In this document: piece after piece, positions 1-8,932 of the stretch
How positions within the stretch are numbered: position 1 is the first letter of the stretch
How the letters are laid out: each line of letters starts with the position of its first letter
From: Iphinoe sp. HA4291-MV1
Lineage (GTDB): Bacteria > Cyanobacteriota > Cyanobacteriia > Cyanobacteriales > Nostocaceae
Direction of reading: 5' to 3'
NCBI GenBank assembly: GCA_019359415.1
Contig: JAHHHH010000016.1
Location: 1 to 64,000, forward strand
DNA length: 64,000 nucleotides
The notes under the pieces: generated by a model
Seen by the model: the letters and a program-made list of their open reading frames with translations, nothing else
What the model was told of the DNA's origin: nothing
Databases searched by the model: none
Program-made: the position numbers and the translations under genes

Positions 1-1
1 A

Positions 2-115
2 ACGATCGCTTGGGAGCAACGCAGAAACACTCAATCGCGAACAATCGATTGGCGCTTTACAACTGAAGATGCACGTATTAAGCTTAAACGACTCTATCCC
101 TCATTTCAACCCTGA
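2..115 (+). mobile_element. C-terminal remnant of an IS630-like transposase (cut by window edge)
   Basis: An open frame enters from the left edge and stops with TGA at 113-115, giving 37 residues. The segment DARIKLKRLYPSFQP, preceded by IDWRFTTE, resembles the extreme C-terminus of cyanobacterial IS630-family DDE transposases as I remember them. The catalytic core lies outside the window, so intactness cannot be judged. The next 55 bases before the helicase stop contain no gene and may hold the element's end. The family call rests on motif memory only. Confidence 0.6.
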
Positions 116-170
116 CAGACTACTAGAAGCAGTCGTCAAAAGTCCCGAACTCATGATTAATAATGAACAG

Positions 171-1715
171 CTAAGAAGCTGCTTCTCTAGCTGCACTGGA
201 GCCGAGCTTTTTTGGAGACATTGAAGTCTCGCGACGTGTTGTCCGTAGTTTAGGCTTGGGAGTGCCACGTCTTTCTCCTTCTGTAGTGCTACCATCAGAT
301 GGTACCCACGCAGAGCGAGTACGCTCGCCAGAAAAGTCACCGCGACCGTTTGACCTCAGTCTGGGTTTGGGAGTTGGCGGTACAAGGTCTTCTTCTGTAA
401 TGTCAGTTTCTGATTGCAGCCAAGCAGGACGGGTTTGGTCGTAAGCAATTTGCAACGCCGCAGCAGCGATCGCCTGAGCATCGTATTGTTCAGTCAACTC
501 GCTCACCATTGGTAAAAATGAAGCTAAACGCTCACCTGCCAAGGCTTCTCGCACCTGAGTTTGCAATTTTTCTATATGTCGCGCCTCAATTTGTGTCCGT
601 GTAGGAATCGACAGCACTTGCCAATTCTGTCGAACATGGCGTTCAAACACTTGCTGCTTGCGTCGCTCAAAGGACTGCACGAGAGTAATTGCTGTACCTT
701 CCTTACCAGCTCGACCAGTACGACCAATACGGTGGACGTATGTTTCTACGCTATCAGGTAAGTCAAAGTTAATGACGTGAGACAACTGGTCAACGTCTAG
801 ACCTCGCGCTGCAATATCCGTCGCTACTACCCAGCGTACTTGACGACTGCGGAACCGTGTCAATAACCGTTCCCGTGCTTGTTGTGACAAGTCACCGTGG
901 TATTCATCAACACTATGACCAGCTCCTTGCAGTTGACTGGTCAGTTCTGCTGCTGTACGTCTGGTGCGAACAAAGATTAAAGCCGATTCTGGGTCTTCCA
1001 TTTCTAGAATAGGCTGTAATGCTTTAGCTTTTGTCCAGTGGCGTGGTACAAGATAAGCTACCTGATTAATTTTGTTAGGAGCGGCTTTTGGCTGCTCAAC
1101 GGTTACTGTTACTGGTGAATTTAAGAACCTGTTCACCAGTTGGCGAATTGAAGGTGGCATTGTTGCCGAGAACAGAGCCGTTTGGCGTTCTTTTGGTGCT
1201 TGAGAGAGAATTTTCTCTACATCGTCGATAAAGCCCATGCTCAACATTTCATCGGCTTCATCTAACACCAACCATTTCACCCGATCCAGCTTTAAATGAC
1301 CTCTTTCCAGTAAGTCTATAACTCGCCCTGGCGTACCTACGACCATGTGAACGCCGCGTTTGAGTTGTAATATTTGACGGTCTATCGATTGACCACCATA
1401 GATTGCTAAAACCCGCAATCCTTGGTTTCCAATGAAGTCACTGATAGCATCGTGAACTTGAATAGCTAACTCACGAGTCGGCGTCAAAACTATAGCTTGG
1501 ACAACTTTTTGAGTCACATCCAGCCGATCTATAATTGGCAGGGAAAATGCCGCCGTTTTTCCTGTTCCAGTTTGGGATTGACCTACGACATCACGCCCCT
1601 GCAGTAGGTGCGGGATTGCTTGGGTTTGGATGTTAGTTGGTGCGGTAAAGCCTAGTTTTTCTAACTGCTGAACACACTCTTGTGAAATTCCTAAATCTAG
1701 AAAAAGATTCATCAA
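171..1715 (-). CDS. DEAD-box ATP-dependent RNA helicase
   Basis: Cytoplasmic RNA helicase of 514 residues that unwinds RNA duplexes using ATP. Visible motifs in order: the Q-motif region near residue 25, motif I (SQTGTGKTAA) near 47-56, motif Ia (PTRELA), motif II DEAD in VLDEADEML, motif III SAT, and in the second RecA-like lobe the ARGLD and HRIGRTGRAG motifs. A basic, Arg-rich tail of about 100 residues follows the core, as in DeaD/CrhR-like enzymes, and may bind RNA. Cyanobacterial relatives act in cold or redox stress and ribosome or RNA metabolism. The exact subfamily (CrhR, DeaD or RhlE) cannot be decided here. The start codon gives the tandem MM; the second Met is equally possible. 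Confidence 0.95.
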   Translation of the reverse strand: MMNLFLDLGISQECVQQLEKLGFTAPTNIQTQAIPHLLQGRDVVGQSQTGTGKTAAFSLPIIDRLDVTQKVVQAIVLTPTRELAIQVHDAISDFIGNQGLRVLAIYGGQSIDRQILQLKRGVHMVVGTPGRVIDLLERGHLKLDRVKWLVLDEADEMLSMGFIDDVEKILSQAPKERQTALFSATMPPSIRQLVNRFLNSPVTVTVEQPKAAPNKINQVAYLVPRHWTKAKALQPILEMEDPESALIFVRTRRTAAELTSQLQGAGHSVDEYHGDLSQQARERLLTRFRSRQVRWVVATDIAARGLDVDQLSHVINFDLPDSVETYVHRIGRTGRAGKEGTAITLVQSFERRKQQVFERHVRQNWQVLSIPTRTQIEARHIEKLQTQVREALAGERLASFLPMVSELTEQYDAQAIAAAALQIAYDQTRPAWLQSETDITEEDLVPPTPKPRLRSNGRGDFSGERTRSAWVPSDGSTTEGERRGTPKPKLRTTRRETSMSPKKLGSSAAREAAS

Positions 1716-1764
1716 CTCTCCTATATTTTTATTTGGTTTTTCGATCAGTCATTTGTGAGACCAG

Positions 1765-1885
1765 TCGGTGAAGGCGGGTTTCCCGCGCTTCGGGAACTGG
1801 CAACTGAAGCAGCCTCTGTTGGAGGAGATACCCGTAAGTCCTGCGGAGGCTTGTGCCAACGCGAGTGCGTCTGGTGACAGGAGAA
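1765..1885. repeat. Dispersed palindromic repeat cluster between deaD-like gene and rimO
   Basis: The 206-base gap between the helicase and rimO is mostly repeat. It contains CCTGCGGAGGCTTGTGCCAA around 1840-1859. The same string occurs in reverse complement inside the intron-encoded reverse transcriptase gene around 48820-48840. Short self-complementary arms (cccgcgcttcggg) are also visible. This fits the small dispersed repeats known in Nostocales genomes. Confidence 0.65.
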
Positions 1886-1921
1886 GGGTCTTTAGCCATT
1901 TGTTATTTGACAAATGACAAC

Positions 1922-3241
1922 TTAGTTGGTGACAACTTGACCATAAAGGTCGTAAGCATCAGCCTCTTGGATAGCTACTGGTACGATTGTTCCTAAGCGG
2001 GCTTCCCCATGAACAAAAACCTGTCCGTCTACTTCTAAAGAAAATCTGCCAGAACGACCGATGAATTCTCCTGTTACAGGGTTTTCTTGTTCAATCAGAA
2101 CAGGTACCACTTTGCCAATTTCCTGTTGATTCTTCTTCAAAGAAATCGGCTGTTGGAGTTCCATCACCGCGTTTCGCCGCTCATCCATGACGAATTGAGG
2201 CAGCTGATTTGGTAGGTTGTAGGCAGGCGTTCCTTCTTCTGGTGAAAAGGTGAAGACACCTACATGGTCGAATTCGTGATGCTGGACGAACTGCAACAGA
2301 TGCTCAAAATGCTCTTGTGTTTCTCCTGGAAAACCGACAATAAACGTCGTTCGCAGCACAGCTGAGCTTAACGCTTCTTTAATGCGTTCAATAATCCCAT
2401 CGTTCACCCGTCCTTGCCAGGGACGATTCATAGCGCGGAGAATGTCTGGATGGGAATGTTGTAAGGGTAAATCCAGGTAAGGTAAGACATTAGGTGACTC
2501 CTGAATTGCCGCTATCACATCTGGGGTCAGTCCGGTTGGATAGGCATAATGCATACGAATCCAAGGCACATCCACTTTCCCCAAAGCAAGGAGTAATTCG
2601 GCTAACTTCGGCTTGCCATAAATATCAATACCGTAATTAGTGGTAATTTGGGAAATTAAAATAATTTCCTGTACACCTTGACTTGCTAACTGCTCTGCTT
2701 CGGTAACGATTGATTCAATGGTACGCGATCGCTGGTTTCCCCGCACCTTGGGAATAATGCAAAAAGCACATCGGTAATCACAACCTTCGGCAACTCGCAG
2801 GTAAGCCACCCCTTCTGTTGTGGTGCGATAACGAGGTGTGGTTTCATCAGCAATGTAGGTTGGTTGTGAACTGACTAGCTCAAGGCGCTGACCTTGTTCT
2901 ACCTGCTGAATGACATCTACTATTTTGTGATAATCCCCCGTTCCTACCACGGCAACTGCTTCTGGCAACTCTTCCAATAACTGCTTTTGAAAGTGCTGCG
3001 CCATACAGCCCGCGATAACGATTTTTTTGTCTGCTTCTGCCAGTTCCACTAGGGTTCTGACAGATTCTTCTCTTGCTGCTTCAATAAAACTACATGTATT
3101 GACTATAACATAGTCTGCTAATTCTTCATTAGAATCTACGCCGTAGCCTGCTTCTACTAGCAGTCCTAGCATGTGTTCTGTATCAACTCGATTTTTCTCG
3201 CAGCCTAGGTGAGAAATTGCAATTGTTGGTTTGTCACCCAT
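1922..3241 (-). CDS. rimO: Ribosomal protein S12 methylthiotransferase RimO
   Basis: Radical-SAM methylthiotransferase of 439 residues that adds a methylthio group to a conserved Asp of ribosomal protein S12. The N-terminal UPF0004 domain carries GCEKN, the NTC motif (VNTCSF) and AGCMAQ, which supply the auxiliary [4Fe-4S] cysteines. The radical-SAM cluster motif CDYRCAFC (CxxxCxxC) lies near residue 155. A C-terminal TRAM domain of about 65 residues ends the protein. Length is typical of RimO, and GCEKNRVD and PKVRG favour RimO over MiaB. It stands alone, and the next gene upstream is about 950 bases away on the other strand. Confidence 0.95.
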   Translation of the reverse strand: MGDKPTIAISHLGCEKNRVDTEHMLGLLVEAGYGVDSNEELADYVIVNTCSFIEAAREESVRTLVELAEADKKIVIAGCMAQHFQKQLLEELPEAVAVVGTGDYHKIVDVIQQVEQGQRLELVSSQPTYIADETTPRYRTTTEGVAYLRVAEGCDYRCAFCIIPKVRGNQRSRTIESIVTEAEQLASQGVQEIILISQITTNYGIDIYGKPKLAELLLALGKVDVPWIRMHYAYPTGLTPDVIAAIQESPNVLPYLDLPLQHSHPDILRAMNRPWQGRVNDGIIERIKEALSSAVLRTTFIVGFPGETQEHFEHLLQFVQHHEFDHVGVFTFSPEEGTPAYNLPNQLPQFVMDERRNAVMELQQPISLKKNQQEIGKVVPVLIEQENPVTGEFIGRSGRFSLEVDGQVFVHGEARLGTIVPVAIQEADAYDLYGQVVTN

Positions 3242-4189
3242 ATTAAGGAAAAGTCTTTAGTTATTTTCATGAACTTCAACGGTTTGAGCGTTAATTTCTC
3301 GCTTGGGATACCTCTATTGAGGTCTAAACCTCTTGAGCTAGCTATGACCTCCTAGTCATAGACATCCTGAGGGAGCTACGACTTAAATGGAGATGGAGTT
3401 CATGCTATGATAGCTTCACTAGTTTGTTGGTCAAGAGAAAATAAGTAAACTTTCTATAAGTTTGACACCAGTCGTTAATCTTTTTTTTTATCGCCTGTTG
3501 GTATTTTACATTACCGCAACTTGTGTGTTGTTAATCAACCACTGGGAAGCCACTCTCGAAATAACATTGGTCAGGTTTATGAGCGGAATCATCCATCTCA
3601 CTCTCAGCCAAGGTGTGTGGCGATTTTGAGAAGTCGCTACCCTGAGGGAAATAGCACGTGATTACGCTTACAAGAGCGGTAATGCTACCCTTTTACTCAG
3701 GCAATGCTTGTACAGGTGGTAGGCGGAATGCCTTCTCCACGGGAAGCTGCCTCGCGTCTGGTGAGTGGCAAACTCCTCTTCTCTTCTATCCAAATACCAT
3801 CTTAACATATCTTATGGAAAATGTGACGCCAAATTCCATCCTAAGGAGGAGGTACGCAATTCAAGACTTAAGATAGAAGAAACCAGTGCTGTAAGTTGTT
3901 ATGAGTGCTAGCCGGGTGCAAATAAAATGTGTGACAGCTAGTACTCGACCAACCCAAAATTGCCAGGTTGAGGTAAGCTCTTGAGGCTCAAGAAGTTCTT
4001 GAAGCAGGGGAAGAGCGTCACTTAATTAATAGTTAGTCATGAGTAAAGAGTAAATAGTCAATAGTCGAGAGTGATAATAACTAATGACGAAGGACCCTTT
4101 GGGTTCGCCAGTTGCACCTCTGTCGGGAAACCCTCGGTGTAGCGCTGGTCTCACTAAAGACTGATGACTCCGCAAAGCGGGTTAAAGAC
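3242..4189. other. Long intergenic region between rimO and btpA
   Basis: No convincing gene in about 950 bases. Seen: several short palindromes at 3310-3410 (for example ctatgacctcctagtcatag); a very strong Shine-Dalgarno-like run AAGGAGGAGGT at about 3842-3852 followed by only a few in-frame codons; and a dispersed repeat at 4088-4110 (CCCTTTGGGTTCGCCAGT) resembling one in the intron reverse transcriptase at 47848. A 72-codon open frame at 3658-3876 has no recognisable features. A non-coding RNA is possible but not shown. Confidence 0.4.
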
Positions 4190-5038
4190 GTGGACTTATA
4201 TCAGCTATTTAAAATCCGAACACCTATTATTGGCGTAGTTCATCTACTACCGTTACCGACCTCGCCCCGTTGGGGAGGTAGCCTCAGAGCAGTTGTTGAT
4301 CGCGCCGAGCAAGAAGCAACAGCTCTGGCAAGTGGAGGGGTTGACGGCATTATTGTAGAGAATTTTTTCGACGCGCCGTTTACTAAAAACCAGGTCGATC
4401 CGGCGGTCGTAAGTGCTATGACCGTAGTAGTACAGCGGATACAGAATTTGGTAACACTGCCTGTGGGCATCAATGTTTTGCGGAACGATGCCAGAAGCGC
4501 AATGGCGATCGCTACCTGTGTCAAAGCGCAATTCATCCGCGTTAATGTTCTCACGGGTGTGATGGCAACTGACCAGGGAATCATCGAGGGAGAGGCTCAT
4601 CAACTCCTACGCTATCGACGGGAGTTAGGCAGCGATGTGAAAATTTTTGCCGATGTATTGGTCAAGCACGCTCGTCCGTTGAGTGCTGTGAATCTCACAA
4701 CAGCAGTGCAAGATACCATTGAGCGCGGTTTGGCAGATGCGGTGATTATGTCTGGCTGGGCTACTGGTCATCCTCCAAACCCAGAAGATTTGGAATTGGC
4801 ATCTTCTGCTGCTAACGGCACTCCAGTGTTTATTGGCAGTGGAGCAAGTTGGGAAAATATCACGACACTGATAAAGGCAGCAGATGGTGTGATTATTTCC
4901 AGTGCTTTGAAACGCCATGGTCGTCGCGAGCAACCTATAGATCCAAATCGAGTTAGTCAGTTTGTGGAAGCTGCACGTCAAGGTTGGAACTCTAAAGGTG
5001 AAACAAAATCAATTTCCTCTATAAAGCTACACTCGTAA
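4190..5038 (+). CDS. btpA: BtpA family photosystem I biogenesis protein
   Basis: BtpA-family TIM-barrel protein. In Synechocystis BtpA stabilises photosystem I reaction-centre proteins at the thylakoid membrane. The protein reads MDLYQLFKIRTPIIGVVHL from a GTG at 4190, giving 282 residues, about the family length. The open frame extends upstream to 4112, but that extra stretch is made of a dispersed repeat, so I prefer the GTG. Conserved blocks GVVHLLPLP, GGVDGIIVENF, GINVLRNDA, FIRVNVLTG and the glycine-rich VFIGSGA are all present. It is not in an obvious operon; tandem heptamer repeats follow directly. Confidence 0.9.
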   Translation: MDLYQLFKIRTPIIGVVHLLPLPTSPRWGGSLRAVVDRAEQEATALASGGVDGIIVENFFDAPFTKNQVDPAVVSAMTVVVQRIQNLVTLPVGINVLRNDARSAMAIATCVKAQFIRVNVLTGVMATDQGIIEGEAHQLLRYRRELGSDVKIFADVLVKHARPLSAVNLTTAVQDTIERGLADAVIMSGWATGHPPNPEDLELASSAANGTPVFIGSGASWENITTLIKAADGVIISSALKRHGRREQPIDPNRVSQFVEAARQGWNSKGETKSISSIKLHS

Positions 5039-5045
5039 CTAAGGA

Positions 5046-5080
5046 ATGGGCAATGGGCAATGGGCAATGGGCAATGGGTA
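5046..5080. repeat. Heptanucleotide tandem repeat (CAATGGG)n
   Basis: About five head-to-tail copies of CAATGGG directly after btpA. This is the short tandem repeat class common in filamentous cyanobacteria. The same unit recurs at 33658, 55489 (with its complement) and inside cobB. Confidence 0.9.
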
Positions 5081-5269
5081 GTGTCTCCTTGTCCTCCCTG
5101 TCCCTTGTTTTTTTGACTTTTGACTTTTGAATTGCTTTGTCCCCTGCGACCAATGGAGTTCAGATAAGCGTTGAGTTTGGGGAAGCGCTTGGCTTACAGT
5201 TCTTGAGCACCGCAAGGGAAGAAGAATAATTTTTGACTAATGCCCGATGCCCTATACCCTATACTCTAT

Positions 5270-5322
5270 GCCCAATGCCCCATGCCCAATGCCCAATGCC
5301 CAATTCCCCATTCCCCATTCCT
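5270..5322. repeat. Heptanucleotide tandem repeat (CCCAATG)n
   Basis: Degenerate CCCAATG/CCCCATG copies in the roughly 310-base gap before the VKOR gene. The unit differs from the CAATGGG array at 5046 by one base when read on the same strand, so two repeat families flank this gap. The remainder of the gap shows no gene. Confidence 0.85.
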
Positions 5323-5349
5323 AGTTCCCAATTTTTTATATAGAAGTTT

Positions 5350-6315
5350 ATGAGTCGCCGTCGTTCTACTCCCTGGATTTATAGATGGTCGCGAATATTG
5401 ATTGCCGCGATCGCATCTTTTGGTGCATTGACAACACTTTACCTGACCATAGTTAAGTTCACACAAGGATCTGCCGCTTGCCCCACCAATAGCTGTGATT
5501 TAGTACTTTCTAGCCCTTATGCTACAGTTTTGGGGCTGCCTCTAGCTTTGTTTGGCTTTCTCGCTTACGCTAGCATGGCTGTTTTTGCCTTGGCTCCTTT
5601 GGCAGTTGATCCAGTAAAAAATAAAGATAATCGAACAAAGTTAGAAAATTGGACGTGGTTGTTACTTTTGGCTGGTGCGATCGCCATGTCCGTTTTCAGT
5701 GGGTACTTAATGTACCTGCTATTTTTCACAATCAAAGCAGTTTGTCTCTACTGTCTTGCTTCAGCTATCTTCTCCCTCAGCCTCTTGGTACTGACTCTTA
5801 TCGGTCGCACATGGGATGATATTGGGCAAATCTTCTTTACTGCCATTGTTGTTGGTATGGTGACGCTGATTGGTACTTTAGGCGTTTATGCCAATGTGAA
5901 TAACCCAGGTGCTAAAGCTGGCTCAAATGGTGTTAGCTTAGAACCAAGCGGACAGCCAACAATTGGAGTTGGTTGGCCTATCACCACGACTTCTGGTGCA
6001 GCAGAAATTGAGTTGGCACGTCACTTAACCAAAATAGGTACTAAGGAATACGTGGCTTGGTGGTGTCCTCATTGTCACGAACAAAAGCAACTGTTCGGTA
6101 AAGAGGCGTATCCAGAAATTAAGAAAATTGAATGTGACCCGAAGGGCAAAGACGCCCGTCCAGATTTGTGCAAAGCAGCTAATATTCAAGGCTATCCTAC
6201 TTGGGAAATTAACGGTAAACAATATCCCAACGTTCAGTCGTTAGATAAATTAGCTCAAGTTTCTGGTTATCAAGGTCCTCGCAATTTCAAGAACTCTCCT
6301 GACACTTTTAAGTAG
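5350..6315 (+). CDS. VKOR-thioredoxin fusion disulfide-bond-forming oxidoreductase
   Basis: Membrane enzyme that makes disulfides in exported proteins: the vitamin K epoxide reductase domain passes electrons to quinone and its fused thioredoxin-like domain oxidises substrates. In 321 residues I see membrane helices in the first 190, the VKOR loop cysteines CPTNSC (Cys44, Cys49) and the active-site CLYC (Cys132, Cys135). After a linker comes a thioredoxin-like domain with WCPHC (Cys239, Cys242). This matches the bacterial VKOR homologue solved from Synechococcus and the LTO1-type proteins of cyanobacteria and plastids, which also support photosystem II assembly. It converges with the MoxR gene downstream. 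Confidence 0.92.
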   Translation: MSRRRSTPWIYRWSRILIAAIASFGALTTLYLTIVKFTQGSAACPTNSCDLVLSSPYATVLGLPLALFGFLAYASMAVFALAPLAVDPVKNKDNRTKLENWTWLLLLAGAIAMSVFSGYLMYLLFFTIKAVCLYCLASAIFSLSLLVLTLIGRTWDDIGQIFFTAIVVGMVTLIGTLGVYANVNNPGAKAGSNGVSLEPSGQPTIGVGWPITTTSGAAEIELARHLTKIGTKEYVAWWCPHCHEQKQLFGKEAYPEIKKIECDPKGKDARPDLCKAANIQGYPTWEINGKQYPNVQSLDKLAQVSGYQGPRNFKNSPDTFK

Positions 6316-6329
6316 TTCTCACTTGTAAT

Positions 6330-6375
6330 CGTAGGGTGCGTTACGGCGTTTGCAATAGCGCACCACTCTACAAGT
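6330..6375. terminator. Hairpin between convergent genes
   Basis: Between the converging VKOR and MoxR genes, GTAGGGTGCG pairs imperfectly with CGCACCACTCTAC across a loop of about 18 bases. No clear T-tract follows. It may end transcription from both sides or be one of the GGTGCGTTACG-type dispersed repeats of cyanobacteria. Confidence 0.4.
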
Positions 6376-6400
6376 TGGATATTTTTCTAATTAGAAGTTC

Positions 6401-7336
6401 CTAATTTTTTTCTCGCGCATTCGGCGAAGCGAGCAAAGCACTAGCAAAGGGAAGTCCTTCTTTAAGTTTTTTGAGAACTTCCTGTTGAGGATAGTCGTTT
6501 AAAATTGTAAACCAATCGATTAACTCACTGGTGCTAATTTTTTTTGCTGTTTCTTCTTTCTCGTCCTCCATTGCTGAGCGCAATTCCAAAAAGCGGTTAA
6601 TAGTGGCTTTTACAACTTCATCTGGTGATAATTCAAACCTTGCTTTAATAATTTTGATAAGTTGTTCACGCTTAGGAAACTCAATGTAATGATACAGACA
6701 GCGACGCAAAAATGCACTGGGAAGGTCTTTTTCTTGATTAGAGGTAATGAAAACAATTGGTGGTGCATCGGGATTCGCTTTTAACCAGCGCCGAGGACGC
6801 ACATCTTTGATTTCAAAACATTGGTCTTCTAAAGCGAGTAACAAGTCGTTAGGAAAGTCTGTATCCGCTTTGTCAATTTCGTCAATCAAAACTATAGTTC
6901 GACAGTCTTTTTCCTCAAAAGCATAGCCGAGTGGTCCGTATTCGAGATATTTTTCAGGATTCGCAGGGTCAGTTTCATCGTCCTCAATTCCCACTTTTGC
7001 CAGTTGTGCAGCTTGTAGTCTTCCGATGTAGTCATAAGTGTAAAATCCATCTTGAGCTTTGCTAGTTGACTGCACATTCCAAAGGCGGTAACGCCATTCC
7101 AAATCAGATTTTTCCTGACTACTGAATTCGTAGAAAACAGCGCGAGCAAGCTCACTTTTTCCGCTACCTGGTTCTCCTTCCAGCAGCAATGGACGATTTA
7201 GGCGGATTGCTAAATTCACTGCTTCTTTAAGAGAATTATCGGGATAGTAAGGATACAGTTTGCGTAGCACCTGCTCATTCCACTCTCCGACGCTAGGTTG
7301 AACTTCTCCGGTATATTCTAAGGATATCTTTGCCAT
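6401..7336 (-). CDS. MoxR-family AAA+ ATPase
   Basis: AAA+ ATPase of 311 residues. Walker A is GEPGSGKS (54-61), Walker B is IVLIDEIDKAD near 148-158, sensor-1 is FITSN, followed by an arginine-rich AFLRRCLYH segment. MoxR ATPases are chaperone-like and usually work with a von Willebrand A protein, but none is encoded next to this one. The gene start overlaps the end of the upstream regulator gene by 19 bases on the same strand, so the two are very probably co-translated. In published surveys of NTP-dependent conflict systems, MoxR proteins pair with inactive-NTPase adaptors. A role in such signalling is inference. Confidence 0.88.
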   Translation of the reverse strand: MAKISLEYTGEVQPSVGEWNEQVLRKLYPYYPDNSLKEAVNLAIRLNRPLLLEGEPGSGKSELARAVFYEFSSQEKSDLEWRYRLWNVQSTSKAQDGFYTYDYIGRLQAAQLAKVGIEDDETDPANPEKYLEYGPLGYAFEEKDCRTIVLIDEIDKADTDFPNDLLLALEDQCFEIKDVRPRRWLKANPDAPPIVFITSNQEKDLPSAFLRRCLYHYIEFPKREQLIKIIKARFELSPDEVVKATINRFLELRSAMEDEKEETAKKISTSELIDWFTILNDYPQQEVLKKLKEGLPFASALLASPNAREKN

Positions 7337-8511
7337 AGGGAAAATTCTGTTGTCCTACACTCAAAGTAGCGATACATTTCTAGAAGTAACTTTTCTGAAC
7401 TACCGTGACTTTTGTTGATTAGGCTATTCGCAATTGTTGCTTCCTGTCCTAACAATGGCTGTCCGAGTTTTATCGCAATTTTTGGTAGTACTTGAGCCAC
7501 ATCTCTTACTCCAAAAGAATGTTCTGGGGGCAGTTCAGTAATTTGTTCAGACAAGGTAGAACTTTTTTGCCATTTTTCTTGCCAATCATTGTTGCAATGA
7601 CTAGCTAATAAGAACATCAATAACATACCAGTATTTTTGGGAACTTGGCTAACTAAAGGCTGCCAAAACTCTTCTATCAATTGTTCTAAGCGTTCTAAAT
7701 CATAAGTGTCAATATCAAGAAGAAGAAGCAGATTTTCTTGCTTCAAAAGCTTGACAAGTTTTGTTTGACAATATTCTGTGTGAAAGCGATTTTTTAATTC
7801 TCCAATTCTCAATGAGGAGTACTGCGAACCCGTTAGAGAAATCGGTTGGCATTTCAGACGCATAGTGACATAAATCTCTGCCTCTAGTCGCCTCAACATC
7901 CAAGTTCGACTGTAATGACATGGATTAGCAATTAAAAAAGCTCTTTTTTGGTTCGCTAAGTTACTCAGGAGTAAATCAATTTGTTGTTGATGATTGAATA
8001 AGCTTAAGCCTTCGAGTAAACGAGTTTGTTTAGTACTATCTTTGGTATAGATGAGAGGAAGAACAGCAACACTAGACCAATCTTCTATTCCTAATGCTTC
8101 GCAAAAAGCAAGAAAAACATCCTTATCAATTTCTTTGCCTTGCAGAAATATTTGCCAATTTCTATATGTAATTCCTTTAAGATGAATATCTTTTGATTCA
8201 ATGAATTGCAAAAACCGCCCAATAGTGATGTGTAGAGTATTCCTAGTTTTTAATCTATTAAGATACTCCCAAACTTTATTGGTTGAGTCAGAAGTAAAAA
8301 TATTCTTTTGTAATAAAATTTGAAGCTGTTCAATGCAGAGGCGGGTGTCATCTTCACTTGTTACTGGAAGATTTTCTTTTACTGCTCGCCTGAATTGCTG
8401 CTGACTGGTGATAACCAGAGCTTCGCTGTTTTGGTCTTTAGTCCATCTCTTGTCTTCTCTACACTTATTAATCTTTTCTATCCCTTCTTTTGAAGCTCTG
8501 ATTTTTACCAT
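7318..8511 (-). CDS. Putative signalling adaptor with degenerate (inactive) STAND-like NTPase domain
   Basis: Unrecognised by name; 397 residues. The N-terminus (MVKIRASKEGIEKI, then KRWT at 21-24) matches a small regulatory domain common at the start of cyanobacterial signalling proteins. A related segment, TYRNWQIFLQGKEIDKDVF, lies at about 115-133. From about 190 the sequence looks like a P-loop NTPase whose Walker A has decayed: FLIANPCHYSRTWMLRRL has no GKS/T. A strand resembling Walker B, LLLLLDID, follows at 261-268. This is the pattern of inactive STAND proteins. It is first in a two-gene unit with the overlapping MoxR ATPase. Function is inferred only. Confidence 0.55.
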   Translation of the reverse strand: MVKIRASKEGIEKINKCREDKRWTKDQNSEALVITSQQQFRRAVKENLPVTSEDDTRLCIEQLQILLQKNIFTSDSTNKVWEYLNRLKTRNTLHITIGRFLQFIESKDIHLKGITYRNWQIFLQGKEIDKDVFLAFCEALGIEDWSSVAVLPLIYTKDSTKQTRLLEGLSLFNHQQQIDLLLSNLANQKRAFLIANPCHYSRTWMLRRLEAEIYVTMRLKCQPISLTGSQYSSLRIGELKNRFHTEYCQTKLVKLLKQENLLLLLDIDTYDLERLEQLIEEFWQPLVSQVPKNTGMLLMFLLASHCNNDWQEKWQKSSTLSEQITELPPEHSFGVRDVAQVLPKIAIKLGQPLLGQEATIANSLINKSHGSSEKLLLEMYRYFECRTTEFSLWQRYP

Positions 8512-8626
8512 TACCTATTAGCGATCGCTTGCTTCAACTAGCTCCTGATCAGATCCTGATCAGATTTTTACACATACAGATAACGCTGGCTTAATCAGAA
8601 CAGAAAACATTAAGCGCGTCAATCAA

Positions 8627-8932
8627 ATGAAAGTAATTAAGTCCAGCCAACCTAGTTCCAGCAACTCTAAACAGAACTATCTCCAACAACGGATTCGTCG
8701 AGCTAAGTTAGCCGTTAAGGCATTTTTAGGAGCGACAGTATTCAGTGGGATTGTCACCTTGTTTAGTGTATACGTTGCTATCTCTGGTGACATTCCAGAG
8801 GGAGTGGAAATCAGCAAAGTAGGAATGATGTCCACTCTATAATTGACAAAACGGACTAAGGATGCTACCGACTGTCTTGAGCAGGTTATCAAAGATGCAA
8901 TGGAGAAAGACGAAGCGGAAAAGAACTCGTGA
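8627..8932 (+). pseudogene. TRADD-N-associated 2TM-like small membrane protein, broken by an in-frame stop
   Basis: From ATG 8627 the frame encodes 71 residues with a basic start (QQRIRRAKLA) and a hydrophobic helix (FLGATVFSGIVTLFSVYVAI). It stops at TAA 8840-8842. Reading straight on in the same frame gives LTKRTKDATDCLEQVIKDAM and ends at TGA 8930-8932, for 102 codons. The layout (QQRIRRAK, helix, GDIPEG, then a KDATDxL tail) resembles the small cyanobacterial membrane proteins catalogued as TRADD-N-associated 2TM. The continuing similarity past the TAA suggests a nonsense mutation. It is divergent from the regulator gene (115-base gap). Confidence 0.6.

Noticed and set aside
3658-3876. 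72-codon open frame upstream of btpA
   Set aside because: No recognisable motif, no ribosome site, and it overlaps repeat-like sequence.
4112-4189. N-terminal extension of btpA
   Set aside because: The extra 26 codons are encoded by a dispersed repeat and lack family similarity; GTG 4190 gives the normal BtpA start.
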